Notes: generated by a model not told the origin, from the letters alone. Positions 56,501-63,769 are shown, numbered from the stretch's first letter. The stretch is DNA of 64,000 nt from Dyella acidiphila (GCF_014863405.1 NZ_JACZZA010000008.1:248001-312000); one strand, 5' to 3'. Numbers and translations are program-made.

Positions 56501-57162
56501 TTGCTGGTTCACTGATCGCTCGGGATATCAGCGAGCGCAGAAACGCTGAAAGACACGCACACATGATGCTCGGCGAACTCAACCACCGCGTCAAAAACAC
56601 GCTGGCCAGCGTCCAGGCCATCGCGCTGCAGACATTGACGGCGTCACCAAGCCTGGACGATTTCAAGACAGGTTTTATCGCACGCCTGAAAGCGCTCTCC
56701 CAAACGCATAATCTGTTAGCCCAGGATGCGTGGGAAGGAGTGAGCCTTGCGGCGCTGGTTCGTGGGGAATTGGCACCTTATGAGGATGAACAAGGCACCT
56801 CTCGCGTACGCCTTTATGGGGAAGACCTGAAGCTGTCGCCGAGGATCGCGCTGGCCCTGAGCATGGCGTTTCACGAATTGACGACAAACGCTATGAAATA
56901 CGGTGCACTATCGAATTCCAAAGGAACGGTTGATGTTAGCTGGGCCGTCCGATGGGTCGATCAGCGCTCCTGGCTCAATCTTTCCTGGCTGGAAAGCGGA
57001 GGACCTGCGGTGATTACGCCAACAACCCACGGCTTTGGGACGCGCCTTATTACGGGAGGCTTGGCCTATGAGCTCGATGGCGAAGCCACCTTGGAATTTT
57101 TACCGGCGGGAGTTCGTTGCACGCTGGTGCTTCCGCTTAGTGAATCAGGCTCTGTCACATGA
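53578..57162 (+). CDS. CheB-CheR fusion with coiled coil, PAS domains and HWE kinase
   Basis: A 1194-residue fusion. CheB methylesterase comes first with S46 (GIGASAGG), H73 (LVQHLSPEH) and D165 (GSGSDGARG). CheR follows (RSTLMRRIQRRM; VWVPGCATGEEAYSIAM; ATDIDSRSIEAARSGRY). A 100-residue coiled coil (EELQSTNEEYQS repeats) links to two PAS domains and an HWE kinase with H1003 in NHRVKNT and FHELTTNAMKYGAL. It is a known but large fusion type; chemoreceptor methylation genes are not nearby, so it probably controls the response regulator just downstream. Either ATG of the pair at 53578 and 53581 may start it. Confidence 0.93.
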   Translation: MMTKPPAPPLHFPPHGLPERIENLRVKTTGDQVYAYPPLIVGIGASAGGLEAFRSFFAHMPANDDFAFVLVQHLSPEHVSALAEIVSRSTSMEVVEATDGRRVLAKHVYVIPPDATLTIVNGELQVTTPAPPRPQRWPINTFFTSLAEDQGDCAVCIVLSGSGSDGARGLRAVKEHGGLTLAQAGFDHVALSGMPANATSTGLVDVVLRVEDMPARLLAYRKQMDTARKLHDGNGLGQDMGDQLQTVLRLLHAEVGHDFSQYKRSTLMRRIQRRMLVCQTETVVDYVAHLRQDRQEHQHLFREMLIGVTEFFRNPGAFATLTEKAIPAMLAGKGANDTVRVWVPGCATGEEAYSIAMLLREAIGPHGGPKVQIFATDIDSRSIEAARSGRYRAPLQGISPERQQRWFNKEGADFCVIRPIREMCIFSVHSIIKDPPFSRLDLVSCRNLLIYLNADLQSRLFHTFHYALRPGAFLLLGPSESLARSSEQFTVVDKKHRLYTRRQMSRAERGTSFPVPGPAAAYATTPALTNRGDTDERIDRGARRLMEKYTPAYVVINANQDVERFSGDTGRYLSPSSGSASLHVFSLLNKRLREPARALVRQAFDGAKAAVQEGLTVDIHGRAQMLRLISEPLTDGDGKVQWCVLAFDEAWGSHTAMHAQPDPESIRHEGDSSNRLEQELEALRSELRTTTELHESVVEELQSTNEEYQSVNEELQSTNEELETSREEMQSINEELHIVNAEAQSKNDALTRLNSDLRNLMESTQIATLFLDRDMRIGSYTPAMTDLFHLREGDIGRPITDISARVNYPELKEDVAQVLRHLGVTERMLYGRGDERTYLLRVRPYRTLDDVIDGTVLTFVDVSESLRHELERGQLAAIVDSSLDAVIGYTLEGTITSWNKSAERIFGYSAQQAMGQPLSMLLAADATEEAKIIFEFRTPGIRPDKFEATWKTRSDQAIPVSVSNSPVCNSMGKTIAGSLIARDISERRNAERHAHMMLGELNHRVKNTLASVQAIALQTLTASPSLDDFKTGFIARLKALSQTHNLLAQDAWEGVSLAALVRGELAPYEDEQGTSRVRLYGEDLKLSPRIALALSMAFHELTTNAMKYGALSNSKGTVDVSWAVRWVDQRSWLNLSWLESGGPAVITPTTHGFGTRLITGGLAYELDGEATLEFLPAGVRCTLVLPLSESGSVT

Positions 57163-57527
57163 GCCCGTCGGGCGACCCACCTTCCATTCTCGTCGCCGAA
57201 GACGAGATGCTAGTCGCGATGCTTCTGGAAACCACGCTCGAAGATGCGGGTTGTCATGTGTTGATGGCCGCGCGCGTCGCCAAAGGGTTCGAGCTGATCG
57301 AATCCCAGCAGATCGACGCCGCCATACTTGACATCAACCTGGCGGGCCAGCCAAGTTTTGAGCTGGCGGATGCATTGCAAGAGCGAAATATTCCTTTCGC
57401 GTTCGCATCCGGGTATGGCGCAGGTGGGTTACCGGATGCCTATCGCCATGTGCCCATCTTGCAAAAGCCCTACGACATGGCAGACATCAGGGCTACCGTC
57501 GATACGCTGCTCAAAAGAAACCACTAG
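57159..57527 (+). CDS. Single-domain response regulator
   Basis: A 122-residue receiver: acidic pocket VAEDEMLV, phosphoacceptor D58 (ILDINLAG), and the conserved Lys in ILQKPYDMADI. No output domain. The ATG overlaps the kinase stop by four bases, so it is almost surely the partner of the CheB-CheR-HWE kinase. It may act as a phosphate sink or bind an effector protein. Single-domain receivers next to HWE kinases are common in general-stress signalling of alphaproteobacteria (family knowledge). Confidence 0.92.
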   Translation: MSPSGDPPSILVAEDEMLVAMLLETTLEDAGCHVLMAARVAKGFELIESQQIDAAILDINLAGQPSFELADALQERNIPFAFASGYGAGGLPDAYRHVPILQKPYDMADIRATVDTLLKRNH

Positions 57528-57573
57528 CGGAACGGTGGGCAATCACACGCACGGGCAGATCCAGAGTTTCGCT

Positions 57574-58140
57574 CTATACAGGGAATCGCCCCATATCCAA
57601 ACGGAATGCGGAGCCGATGTCGGTCCGCAGCGATGTAATACCCGCTTCATCGAAGCACAACCGCGTGGCCTCCCCGGCAGCCAATGGATAATTGGTCTGC
57701 CCTGTCCAATGCACACTCACAATGCAGGCACCCGGCGTGACGATCTTCGCCAGCCGAAGGGCAAGGCAGCGCAGCGCCGCCGCATCCAGATAGTAAAGAA
57801 TTTCCGAGGCAACTACGAGATCGTAATTCAACCCCAGCTCGCCATCGGGAAGATGCGCCTGGCGGAAGTCGACCCGGGCGTCGGGACAGCTGCGCCGCGC
57901 TTCTTCCAGCGCGCGGATGCTGGTGTCTATCGCTACGATGTGCCGACAGCGCGACAGAAGCCGACGCGTGAGTTCGCCAATGGAACACCCAAGCTCAAGG
58001 CACCGGTCGAATGGAACATCGGGCAGCGCGGCGATCGTCTTCGCGTATTTCAGTCGCTCGTACTCGCTGAGGCGAAACTGCCACGGATCGATGTCCCGCT
58101 GATAAAGCGCTTCGAAGTAGGCGCGATCAAACGTAATCAT
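57574..58140 (-). CDS. NodS-type SAM-dependent methyltransferase (second copy)
   Basis: A 188-residue paralogue of the methyltransferase at 46671: FDRAYFEALYQRDIDPWQF, LELGCSIGELTRRL, VAIDTSIRALEEAR, YDLVVASEILYYLD and HWTGQTNYPL are shared. All motifs are intact, so it may still be active. The ATG at 58140 overlaps by 14 bases the stop of a deacetylase fragment, the same overlap as in the complete cluster. An ATG at 58155 would lie in that fragment. It is convergent with the response regulator gene. Confidence 0.9.
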   Translation of the reverse strand: MITFDRAYFEALYQRDIDPWQFRLSEYERLKYAKTIAALPDVPFDRCLELGCSIGELTRRLLSRCRHIVAIDTSIRALEEARRSCPDARVDFRQAHLPDGELGLNYDLVVASEILYYLDAAALRCLALRLAKIVTPGACIVSVHWTGQTNYPLAAGEATRLCFDEAGITSLRTDIGSAFRLDMGRFPV

Positions 58141-58290
58141 CGAACAGCACCTCATAGGGCTGCTGTGCTCGTTTCAACAGCGCGCGCGGCAAGACGAAGG
58201 CCTCTTTGGCATCCGTGACCACGCCGCCGTGCTGGCTGGCGTGCTGGGCGATGGCTGCCTGCTTCTGCTCATGAAATGCCGAGATTCAGG
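58127..58290 (-). pseudogene. C-terminal remnant of a PIG-L deacetylase
   Basis: Only the last 50 or so codons survive, reading KQAAIAQHASQHGGVVTDAK and EAFVLPRALLKRAQQPYEVL, which align with the C-terminus of the complete deacetylase at 45950 (KEAAIACHATQHG, DAFVLPPELL, YEVL). An in-frame stop lies at about 58286 and the zinc-binding HPDDE part is absent. It is thus a deletion remnant immediately before the intact methyltransferase gene. Confidence 0.75.
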
Positions 58291-58580
58291 CGGAGTGGAT
58301 CTCATCAAACGATATTCGCGTGACGATCATGGCGGGGCAGGGCGAACTATCGAGTACTGAAGAGTTTCCCGTCCGCGGCACTCCCTCCCTGAGCCACCGT
58401 CTTTCGAGCTGGCTTTTGGGTCTGCCTTATTTTGAGCACATAAATGCCGGCTGGACACGCCTGACGCACGATGTGAGCGCACGCGTGACTTGTTGGGCCA
58501 TTGAACAATCGGATGACGTGACAACTTAACGTCGCGCTGATGGAAGTCAGGGTGAACGTAGCGCGGAATAAGTACTGAAT

Positions 58581-59218
58581 ATGATGCCTTCGGATGAGCG
58601 TGACATGCAGAGAGCCCAGGATCGGGCCAGGCAAAATGTGGCAGAGATGATCGGCCATATCCTGCAGACGCTGCTGAAGTCTGAGGCACGCGTTGCAGAG
58701 CAACTAAGACGTCACCAACGCAATGCGTTTAGCAAGCTTGCTGTGCTGCATCGCTTGCTCGATGAGTTTGGACCAATCATGAAGCCTTATCACGATCCTG
58801 TGCAGTGGGCGCACTATGCCAAAAAGCACCAAGGACCCTGCTTGGGGTTTGATGTCTCCAATGAACTCCTAACCCAAGTGAACTATGTCCGGTCGCTTCC
58901 ACCCTTTTTGGATGCCGATAAATTGATCCAGGGCTCATGGCGCGTTTGCTCAATACCAAATTTTCACATTGGTCATATGAAGACGAATACCGTGCCTGGA
59001 CTGATTTAAATGAAAAGGATGGCGAACTGTATTTCACCATATTCTCGGAGAAACTGGCGCTCCGTCAGGTCTTGGTGGGCGCACGATCACCCGTGACACT
59101 GATGCAACTGAGTAAGGCGCTAGGCGATCTCGCAAAAGAAGTGGAGGTATTCAAGGTTCGGTCCGCCTTCCGAACATTCCGCATGATTCGATGCAAAGAC
59201 AAGCGACTGTGGAAATAA
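58581..59218 (+). pseudogene. DUF2971-type gene split by a frameshift
   Basis: Frame 58581-59009 contains WAHYAKKHQGPCLGFDVSNE and LTQVNYVRSLPPFLDADKL, typical of DUF2971. The text continues in another frame from about 58937: FSHWSYEDEYRAWTDLNE and LRQVLVGARSPVT. A single indel close to 58930 explains it. The N-terminal 75 residues are helical and lack the expected YKY-like start, so the 5' end may also be altered. It lies between the methyltransferase copy and the recombinase gene. Confidence 0.65.
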
Positions 59219-59283
59219 CTAAGTCGTTGAGGCAGATTGAGTACCGCCAGCGCTCGCAGGCTGCAGTCCTGATTCGCCATCCA

Positions 59284-60405
59284 TCACCGACCTGACTCGA
59301 CCGTTGTGGTCGGAGCTTCTGTGTCAATGACAGACGATGCAAGTAACTCACTCGCACGACTAGTCAAGAGACTGCCCGCCTGGAAATAGCCCATCACCGT
59401 GCTGACGCCACGGTGCTCGGTCATCGCCATCACCTCACCCAGCGGCACGCCCTGACGACCCGCCTCGGTGACGAAGCCCGAGCGCAGACTGTGCGCGGCC
59501 CAATCGCCATCGAGCCCCGCCAACTTCGCGCGACGCTGCACCATGCGAGCCATGTGATCGGCGGTGAGGGCGGTAGTGCCGACGGCGCCACCGCGATGCA
59601 GCCGACGGAAGAGGGGGCCAGTCGTGGCGGGCGCGGCCGCTACCCACGCCGCGAGCGCCTGCGCGGCCGCACCCTTGAGGGGTTTCTCGCGGCGCACCCC
59701 GCTGGTATCAGTCTTGGTGTTGCCGAGTGCATACACCCAGGTGTCGGCATCCAGTCGGCGCACGTCCGTGATTTGCAGCCCCACCACCTCGGAGCGCCGC
59801 CGACCGCCACCGCTCCAGGCCAAAAGCAGCAGGGCACGATCACGCACGCCACGCACACCGTCGGTGCACGTAGCCAGGAGCGCCTGCAGTGGCTCAATCA
59901 CCGCGGCGGTCTTTTTGCGCACGGTGACGCCGCGTCGGGCCTGGGCCTTGCGCGCTTGGCGGAGCAGGGTTTTCACGGCGGTCGCTTCAGTGGGCGACTC
60001 CCACTCATGCACGCGGTGCCAGGTGGCGAGCACCGCCAACCGGTGGCTGACCGTGTTGTACGCCAAAGGCCCGGGATGGCCCTTGATGTTGGCAGCGACC
60101 AGCGCCGCGTCGAGGGTCGGTGGCAACAGGTGTTCCCAGGTGCCGTCCTCGCGTGGCCGTGCCAGATGGTCCAGCACGAACTGCACGACCACGGTCAATG
60201 GCAACGGCGCATCGTTCAGCGGCTGGCCGTAGCGCCCCTGCAGCCAGGCGCTCCAGTAGGTAAGGGCGCTGCGGTAGCTGCGCACCGTGTTCGCCGCGGT
60301 GCCGGCAGCGACAAACGCGGCCGCGGCGGCCTGACTGGCGGCATCCAGCGTGGCCAGGTCCAGCGAGGCGGGGATGTCATTGGCTGGAATGAGCATATGA
60401 TTCAT
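59284..60405 (-). CDS. Tyrosine recombinase/site-specific integrase
   Basis: A 373-residue integrase with SAM-like N-terminal domain (TVRSYRSALTYWSAWLQ) and catalytic domain: Arg in SGGGRRRSEVVGL, Lys in NTKTDTSG, His-x-x-Arg in AAHSLRSGF, His in MTEHRGVST and the Tyr nucleophile in VMGYFQ. The ATG at 60405 has GGCGGA just upstream; the frame also opens back to 60498 across the palindromic operator. It is divergent from the KfrA-like gene, a pairing common on mobile elements. Confidence 0.92.
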   Translation of the reverse strand: MNHMLIPANDIPASLDLATLDAASQAAAAAFVAAGTAANTVRSYRSALTYWSAWLQGRYGQPLNDAPLPLTVVVQFVLDHLARPREDGTWEHLLPPTLDAALVAANIKGHPGPLAYNTVSHRLAVLATWHRVHEWESPTEATAVKTLLRQARKAQARRGVTVRKKTAAVIEPLQALLATCTDGVRGVRDRALLLLAWSGGGRRRSEVVGLQITDVRRLDADTWVYALGNTKTDTSGVRREKPLKGAAAQALAAWVAAAPATTGPLFRRLHRGGAVGTTALTADHMARMVQRRAKLAGLDGDWAAHSLRSGFVTEAGRQGVPLGEVMAMTEHRGVSTVMGYFQAGSLLTSRASELLASSVIDTEAPTTTVESGR

Positions 60406-60439
60406 TACGTCCGCCGTATTAAAAAGTCGAATTTTAGCC

Positions 60440-60476
60440 AATAAGGTCGGATAAGGTTTACTTATCATACCTAATG
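60440..60476. promoter_or_regulatory. Palindromic operator between recombinase and KfrA-like genes
   Basis: GATAAG (60450-60455) and CTTATC (60461-60466) form a perfect inverted repeat around GTTTA. Extending outward, AATAAGGTCGGATAAG and the reverse complement of CTTATCATACCTAATG match at 12 of 16 positions. It covers the divergent promoters and is the natural binding site for the KfrA-type protein encoded next to it. Confidence 0.6.
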
Positions 60477-60491
60477 AAAGGAGGGCAGGGG

Positions 60492-61370
60492 ATGGCAAGT
60501 GGGGTACCCGAAACCGATGTTTTTAAGGCCGCGGATGCGGTGCTCGCACGGGGTGAACGCCCGACAGTCGAGCGTGTTCGACTGGAACTGGGCCGCGGCA
60601 GCCCAGCGCGCGTGGGTCAATTGCTCGAGCAATGGTGGGAACGTCTGGCTCAACGCTTGAAAGGCCACGCGCTGTTGCCAAACCTGCCGGGCGAGGTGGC
60701 GCAGGCGTTCTCCGACACATGGCGTCTGGCACTCGCCCAGGCGGCCATCGTCGCTCATGCGGCCCTCGCCGAAGAGCAAAATGCTCTCTTCGCGGAACAA
60801 ACGTCGCTGACCCAGGAACGCAAACTCTGGGAGATCGCCCTCACCGAGGCCCAAACGAATATGGCCGAGAGCGCTGCAAAACTTGCACAAGCCGATGCAC
60901 AACTGCGTGAACGGCAGGTGTTGGTGGACCAGTTGGAAGCCCAGCGAACCGACTTGTTGCAGCAACGCGACCGCTTGCAAGAGCAGCTCGGGCGGCAACA
61001 GGTCGAGATGGATGATCTACGGGCCAAACACAATGCAGCACAGGAGCACATTCGCGCCGTGGAAGACCGCGCCCACCAGCAGGTCGACCAAGCGCGCCAG
61101 GAGATCAAGTCGCTACAGCAACGGCTGGAACGGGAGCAACGTGACCACCACAAGCTCGTGACGCAGCTCTCGATGCAGCAGGACGACTTGCGAAATGCGG
61201 TGCGTGCAGCTGAACAGGTGGCCGCACATCAGACCGGCCGGGTGACTGCCTTGGAGGCCACGCTCACCCAGTGGCGGAATCAGGCGCCGCCATCTAAACG
61301 TCAATCACGCAAAGGGGTGCCAGAAGGGAAAGGCAAGCCACGAAATCGAGCGAAGAAGATCCCACCATAA
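60492..61370 (+). CDS. KfrA-like DNA-binding coiled-coil protein
   Basis: A 292-residue protein. The first 90 residues are the KfrA N-terminal DNA-binding domain (DVFKAADAVLARGERPTVER, GRGSPARVGQLLEQWW), and the next 180 form a long coiled coil full of Gln, Glu and Arg (LREQVL-type heptads, QQRDRLQEQLGRQQVEMDDL). A basic tail ends it (RKGVPEGKGKPRNRAKK). KfrA proteins bind their own promoter and occur on plasmids and integrative elements. The ATG at 60492 follows AAAGGAGGGCAGGGG; the ATG at 60474 has no such site. Confidence 0.88.
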   Translation: MASGVPETDVFKAADAVLARGERPTVERVRLELGRGSPARVGQLLEQWWERLAQRLKGHALLPNLPGEVAQAFSDTWRLALAQAAIVAHAALAEEQNALFAEQTSLTQERKLWEIALTEAQTNMAESAAKLAQADAQLRERQVLVDQLEAQRTDLLQQRDRLQEQLGRQQVEMDDLRAKHNAAQEHIRAVEDRAHQQVDQARQEIKSLQQRLEREQRDHHKLVTQLSMQQDDLRNAVRAAEQVAAHQTGRVTALEATLTQWRNQAPPSKRQSRKGVPEGKGKPRNRAKKIPP

Positions 61371-61642
61371 TAGTTGCTGGAATGCAGACGCGATGCATGA
61401 GCGCGGCGCATCGGCGGATTACTACGCTCGTGCTATGGAGAGCGACGTAACAAGGCACCCCTAAGCTGGCGCGCCTCTTCGCCAAGGAACATATGCTTTT
61501 GCGGATCAAAGAGTTAGCGTAGAGAGGCGCCTATCGAGGGATCGATATTAAATTAATATCTGACCTGCTTGCGGAATATTAAAACGAAGGCCGGCGGTGC
61601 CCCATCAGGAGCAAATAGCTCTGGCTCCCTCCGGCGTGTCTC

Positions 61643-61698
61643 AAATCTAACGAAATCTAGTGCGATCTAAGGCAAATGATCTAGATTGGGTTAGATTT
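61643..61698. repeat. Iteron-like cluster of ATCTA hexamers
   Basis: AAATCTAA (61643), AAATCTAG (61653) and CGATCTAA (61663) repeat at an exact 10-base period, then the palindrome ATCTAGAT (61679-61686), and finally GTTAGATTT (61690-61698), the exact inverse of AAATCTAAC at 61643-61651. One helical turn per copy suggests cooperative protein binding, as at recombination arm sites or a plasmid-type replication or partition site. Confidence 0.6.
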
Positions 61699-61753
61699 CC
61701 CTAGAGATGCGACCTCACCAGCGGCATAAAGAGGTCAGTGCCACGTTATCGAG

Positions 61754-61782
61754 CAAAAAATGCCCCCGTAATCAATGGGGCA
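61754..61782 (-). terminator. Minus-strand hairpin with T-run
   Basis: TGCCCC (61761-61766) pairs with GGGGCA (61777-61782) and six T follow on the minus strand (61755-61760). It could end leftward transcripts. It also lies just upstream of the ribosome site of the 61800 gene, where it could affect that gene. Confidence 0.5.
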
Positions 61783-61799
61783 CCTCAGAAGGAGAGTGA

Positions 61800-62003
61800 A
61801 TGCAACGCGAGGAAATTCGCCCCGGCATGCGTGTTCAAAACCTGAGCAAGTCCAAGTACGGCGCGGACCGGTGGTTGGCGACAGCTGAGGTTCTAAGCGT
61901 GATTCATCCCGATACAGGCACCCCAAACATCCGCATCATGTTTCTAGACGGCGCGGCAGAGGTCTACCACAGCGTAGACCCTGTAGATCTCGATTATGAG
62001 TAA
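61800..62003 (+). CDS. Small conserved-looking unknown protein
   Basis: A 67-residue protein (IRPGMRVQNLSKSKYGADRW, NIRIMFLDGAAEVYHSVDP), probably a small beta-barrel of SH3-like type. AAGGAG is 7 bases before the ATG. No domain name can be given. It lies right of the putative mobile element and is followed by a strong convergent hairpin. Confidence 0.6.
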   Translation: MQREEIRPGMRVQNLSKSKYGADRWLATAEVLSVIHPDTGTPNIRIMFLDGAAEVYHSVDPVDLDYE

Positions 62004-62087
62004 GTCACCAGGCTCTGTTCGAGTCGATGATAGAAATTTACCCCCGTGTTGCTGGTAGATGCATTGAGCTATGGATGATTGCTGACA

Positions 62088-62121
62088 CAACAAAGGGACG
62101 GTGGTGATCGTCCCTTTGTTG
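62088..62121. terminator. Perfect 13-base stem between convergent genes
   Basis: CAACAAAGGGACG (62088-62100) and its exact complement (62109-62121) flank an 8-base loop. The outer arm is A/T-rich, so it can act in both directions. It separates the genes ending at 62003 and 62142. Confidence 0.75.
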
Positions 62122-62141
62122 ATGCTGGATTACCCTGCTCG

Positions 62142-62660
62142 TTACTTCGCGCTGGCCTCAGAGCCACTTGAAATGTCATCAGCGTGGTGACGCTTAAAGA
62201 CTTCCTTGGCTATGTCCTTTTGCTTGCCGTCGTCCGTGTGCACCGATAGCAAAATGTTGCCGCCACGGATCTTGTCGTCGTAGCGTTTAGCTTCGATTTC
62301 CGGTATCCCCATGCCGATCAATGCGCCAATCACGCCGCCGGCAGCGGTGCCTACGGCCGCGCCACCTAAGGCCGCCATGATGGGTCCCGCGGCGATGAAC
62401 GGGCCCACGCCCGGAATGGCCAACGCGCCGATGCCAGCCAACCAACCCAAGGCAGCTCCTACACCCAGACCGGCCACGCCACCCGTAGTGGCGCCTTCGG
62501 GCGCCTTGGTGTTGTGTTCGTGAGCGAAATCTTTGGTGCCGCGTTTATCGGGCAGCAGCGCCGAAATGGCATCGGCCGAAAAACCCTGTTGTTTCAGATC
62601 CAGCACGATGGCTTCGGCTTGTTCCACGGTTTTTGCAATGCAATAGACGGAAGCTTTCAT
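62142..62660 (-). CDS. Glycine-zipper stress protein with ActD-like layout
   Basis: A 172-residue protein: alpha/beta N-terminus (KASVYCIAKTVEQAEAIVLD, ISALLPDKRG), two glycine-zipper helices (GVAGLGVGAALGWLAGIGAL; GGAAVGTAAGGVIGALIGMG) and a C-terminal GGNILLSVHTDD segment. This matches the GSP17M/DUF3341-like layout and the protein at 18992. AAGGAG lies 8 bases before the ATG at 62660. It follows the BON gene by 12 bases, so the two are probably an operon. Confidence 0.8.
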   Translation of the reverse strand: MKASVYCIAKTVEQAEAIVLDLKQQGFSADAISALLPDKRGTKDFAHEHNTKAPEGATTGGVAGLGVGAALGWLAGIGALAIPGVGPFIAAGPIMAALGGAAVGTAAGGVIGALIGMGIPEIEAKRYDDKIRGGNILLSVHTDDGKQKDIAKEVFKRHHADDISSGSEASAK

Positions 62661-62672
62661 CACCCACTCTCC

Positions 62673-63092
62673 TTACTGTTTGACGTCCAATTCGTTGTCG
62701 ACGCTGTTCACACCCGAGACGTCTTTGACTGCCGTTTCAACGCGTGACTTTTCATCCTCGCTTTTGACCGGACCGCGCAACGTCACGGTGCCGTCAGCGG
62801 CCACGATCTTGACGTTGTGAGCCAGTGTCGAAAGCGATTTGTCTTTCACGATGGCTCGGCGCACGGCGGCGGCCAATTTGATGTCGGTCTTGTCATTGGG
62901 CTGATGAGTCGGTGTGGTGGTCTGGCCAGAGCGATCACGGGTATTGGTTTGCGTGTTGTCCACGGCCGGTGACGACGTGGAACTTGACGACGACGCAGGG
63001 GCTGTTTGGGGCTGAGCAAACAAGGCTGCGCTCGTCAGCAGAGCCACAAAACAGACGCTCGCGAGCGCCGCATGATTAGGGGGATGACGCAT
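62673..63092 (-). CDS. BON domain periplasmic protein
   Basis: A 139-residue exported protein: signal peptide (ALASVCFVALLTSAALFA), a Ser/Thr-rich linker, then one BON domain (LAAAVRRAIVKDKSL, VKIVAADGTVTLRGPVKSED, VSGVNSVDNELDV). BON domains bind membranes and respond to osmotic stress. The ATG at 63092 has GGAG 6 bases upstream. First gene of the two-gene operon with the glycine-zipper protein. Confidence 0.88.
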   Translation of the reverse strand: MRHPPNHAALASVCFVALLTSAALFAQPQTAPASSSSSTSSPAVDNTQTNTRDRSGQTTTPTHQPNDKTDIKLAAAVRRAIVKDKSLSTLAHNVKIVAADGTVTLRGPVKSEDEKSRVETAVKDVSGVNSVDNELDVKQ

Positions 63093-63526
63093 AAAAAGCT
63101 CCATGGGTGGAGGGGACGGTGCACTCGAAGCAGCACGTTGTGTCCGCTCTTTATGAGAGCGAAGCGATGAAACGTTGGTGCATTAAACGTCAAGAATGCG
63201 CGGTCGGCGGGCGCCAGGGATGCGCCATTCATGTGCGTCGTTGGCCAGTCACCAAAAGTCAACGAAATAGAGGGATTAAATGCACAACGGGATCCGGTTC
63301 GGCGGTCAGAATGCACCCATGATGGATTCGCTGGTCATCGAAATATGAAGAACGCGCGTGGCACGTTGTGAGAGACAAAAAAAGGAATTCATGATGAAAG
63401 GGCGTGCGCTGACGCGTTGTGGATGCTTCTTTCACCGACCGCAAACCGGTGTGCACCGAAAGTGGAATCCTGCATCCATCCAGATGGGCGATTGCAGACC
63501 TTCCTAACTTTACTTCGAGGTATGTC
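63093..63526. other. Divergent intergenic region between BON and His-rich genes
   Basis: These 434 bases hold no supported gene; they must carry two divergent promoters. The frame at 63419-63526 is only an extension of the His-rich gene without a ribosome site. No repeat or RNA gene was seen. Confidence 0.45.
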
Positions 63527-63769
63527 ATGTCCAACCAAGACAAGAGTGGTGGCACCCATCACGAACATCATTCCAAAGCCGCGGAGCATCACAAGCACGC
63601 TGCCAAGCACCATGAAGAGGCCGCTAAGCATTTGAAGAACAACGATGCCGCCAAGGGTGCACACCATGCGCATGTGGCCATCGGTCATGGTCATCAGGCC
63701 CAGGAACATGCACACGAAGCCAACAAGCGGTTCAGCGACGAGCACGGCGAGAAGTCGCAAGGCAAGTAA
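63527..63769 (+). CDS. His-rich small protein
   Basis: An 80-residue protein with 18 His, mostly in HH pairs (GGTHHEHHSKAAEHHKHAAK) spaced as in an amphipathic helix, and few hydrophobic residues. It probably binds metal ions, perhaps nickel, zinc or copper, or acts as a dehydration-type chaperone (both inferred). The start at 63527 has GAGG 6-7 bases upstream. A good intrinsic terminator follows. Confidence 0.7.
   Translation: MSNQDKSGGTHHEHHSKAAEHHKHAAKHHEEAAKHLKNNDAAKGAHHAHVAIGHGHQAQEHAHEANKRFSDEHGEKSQGK

Larger units (their letters stand above)
61371..61799. other. Non-coding 429-base region of the putative mobile element
   Basis: No gene. It holds the iteron-like hexamer cluster (61643-61698) and a minus-strand terminator hairpin (61754-61782). 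The first 200 bases are unremarkable in structure. Confidence 0.5.
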
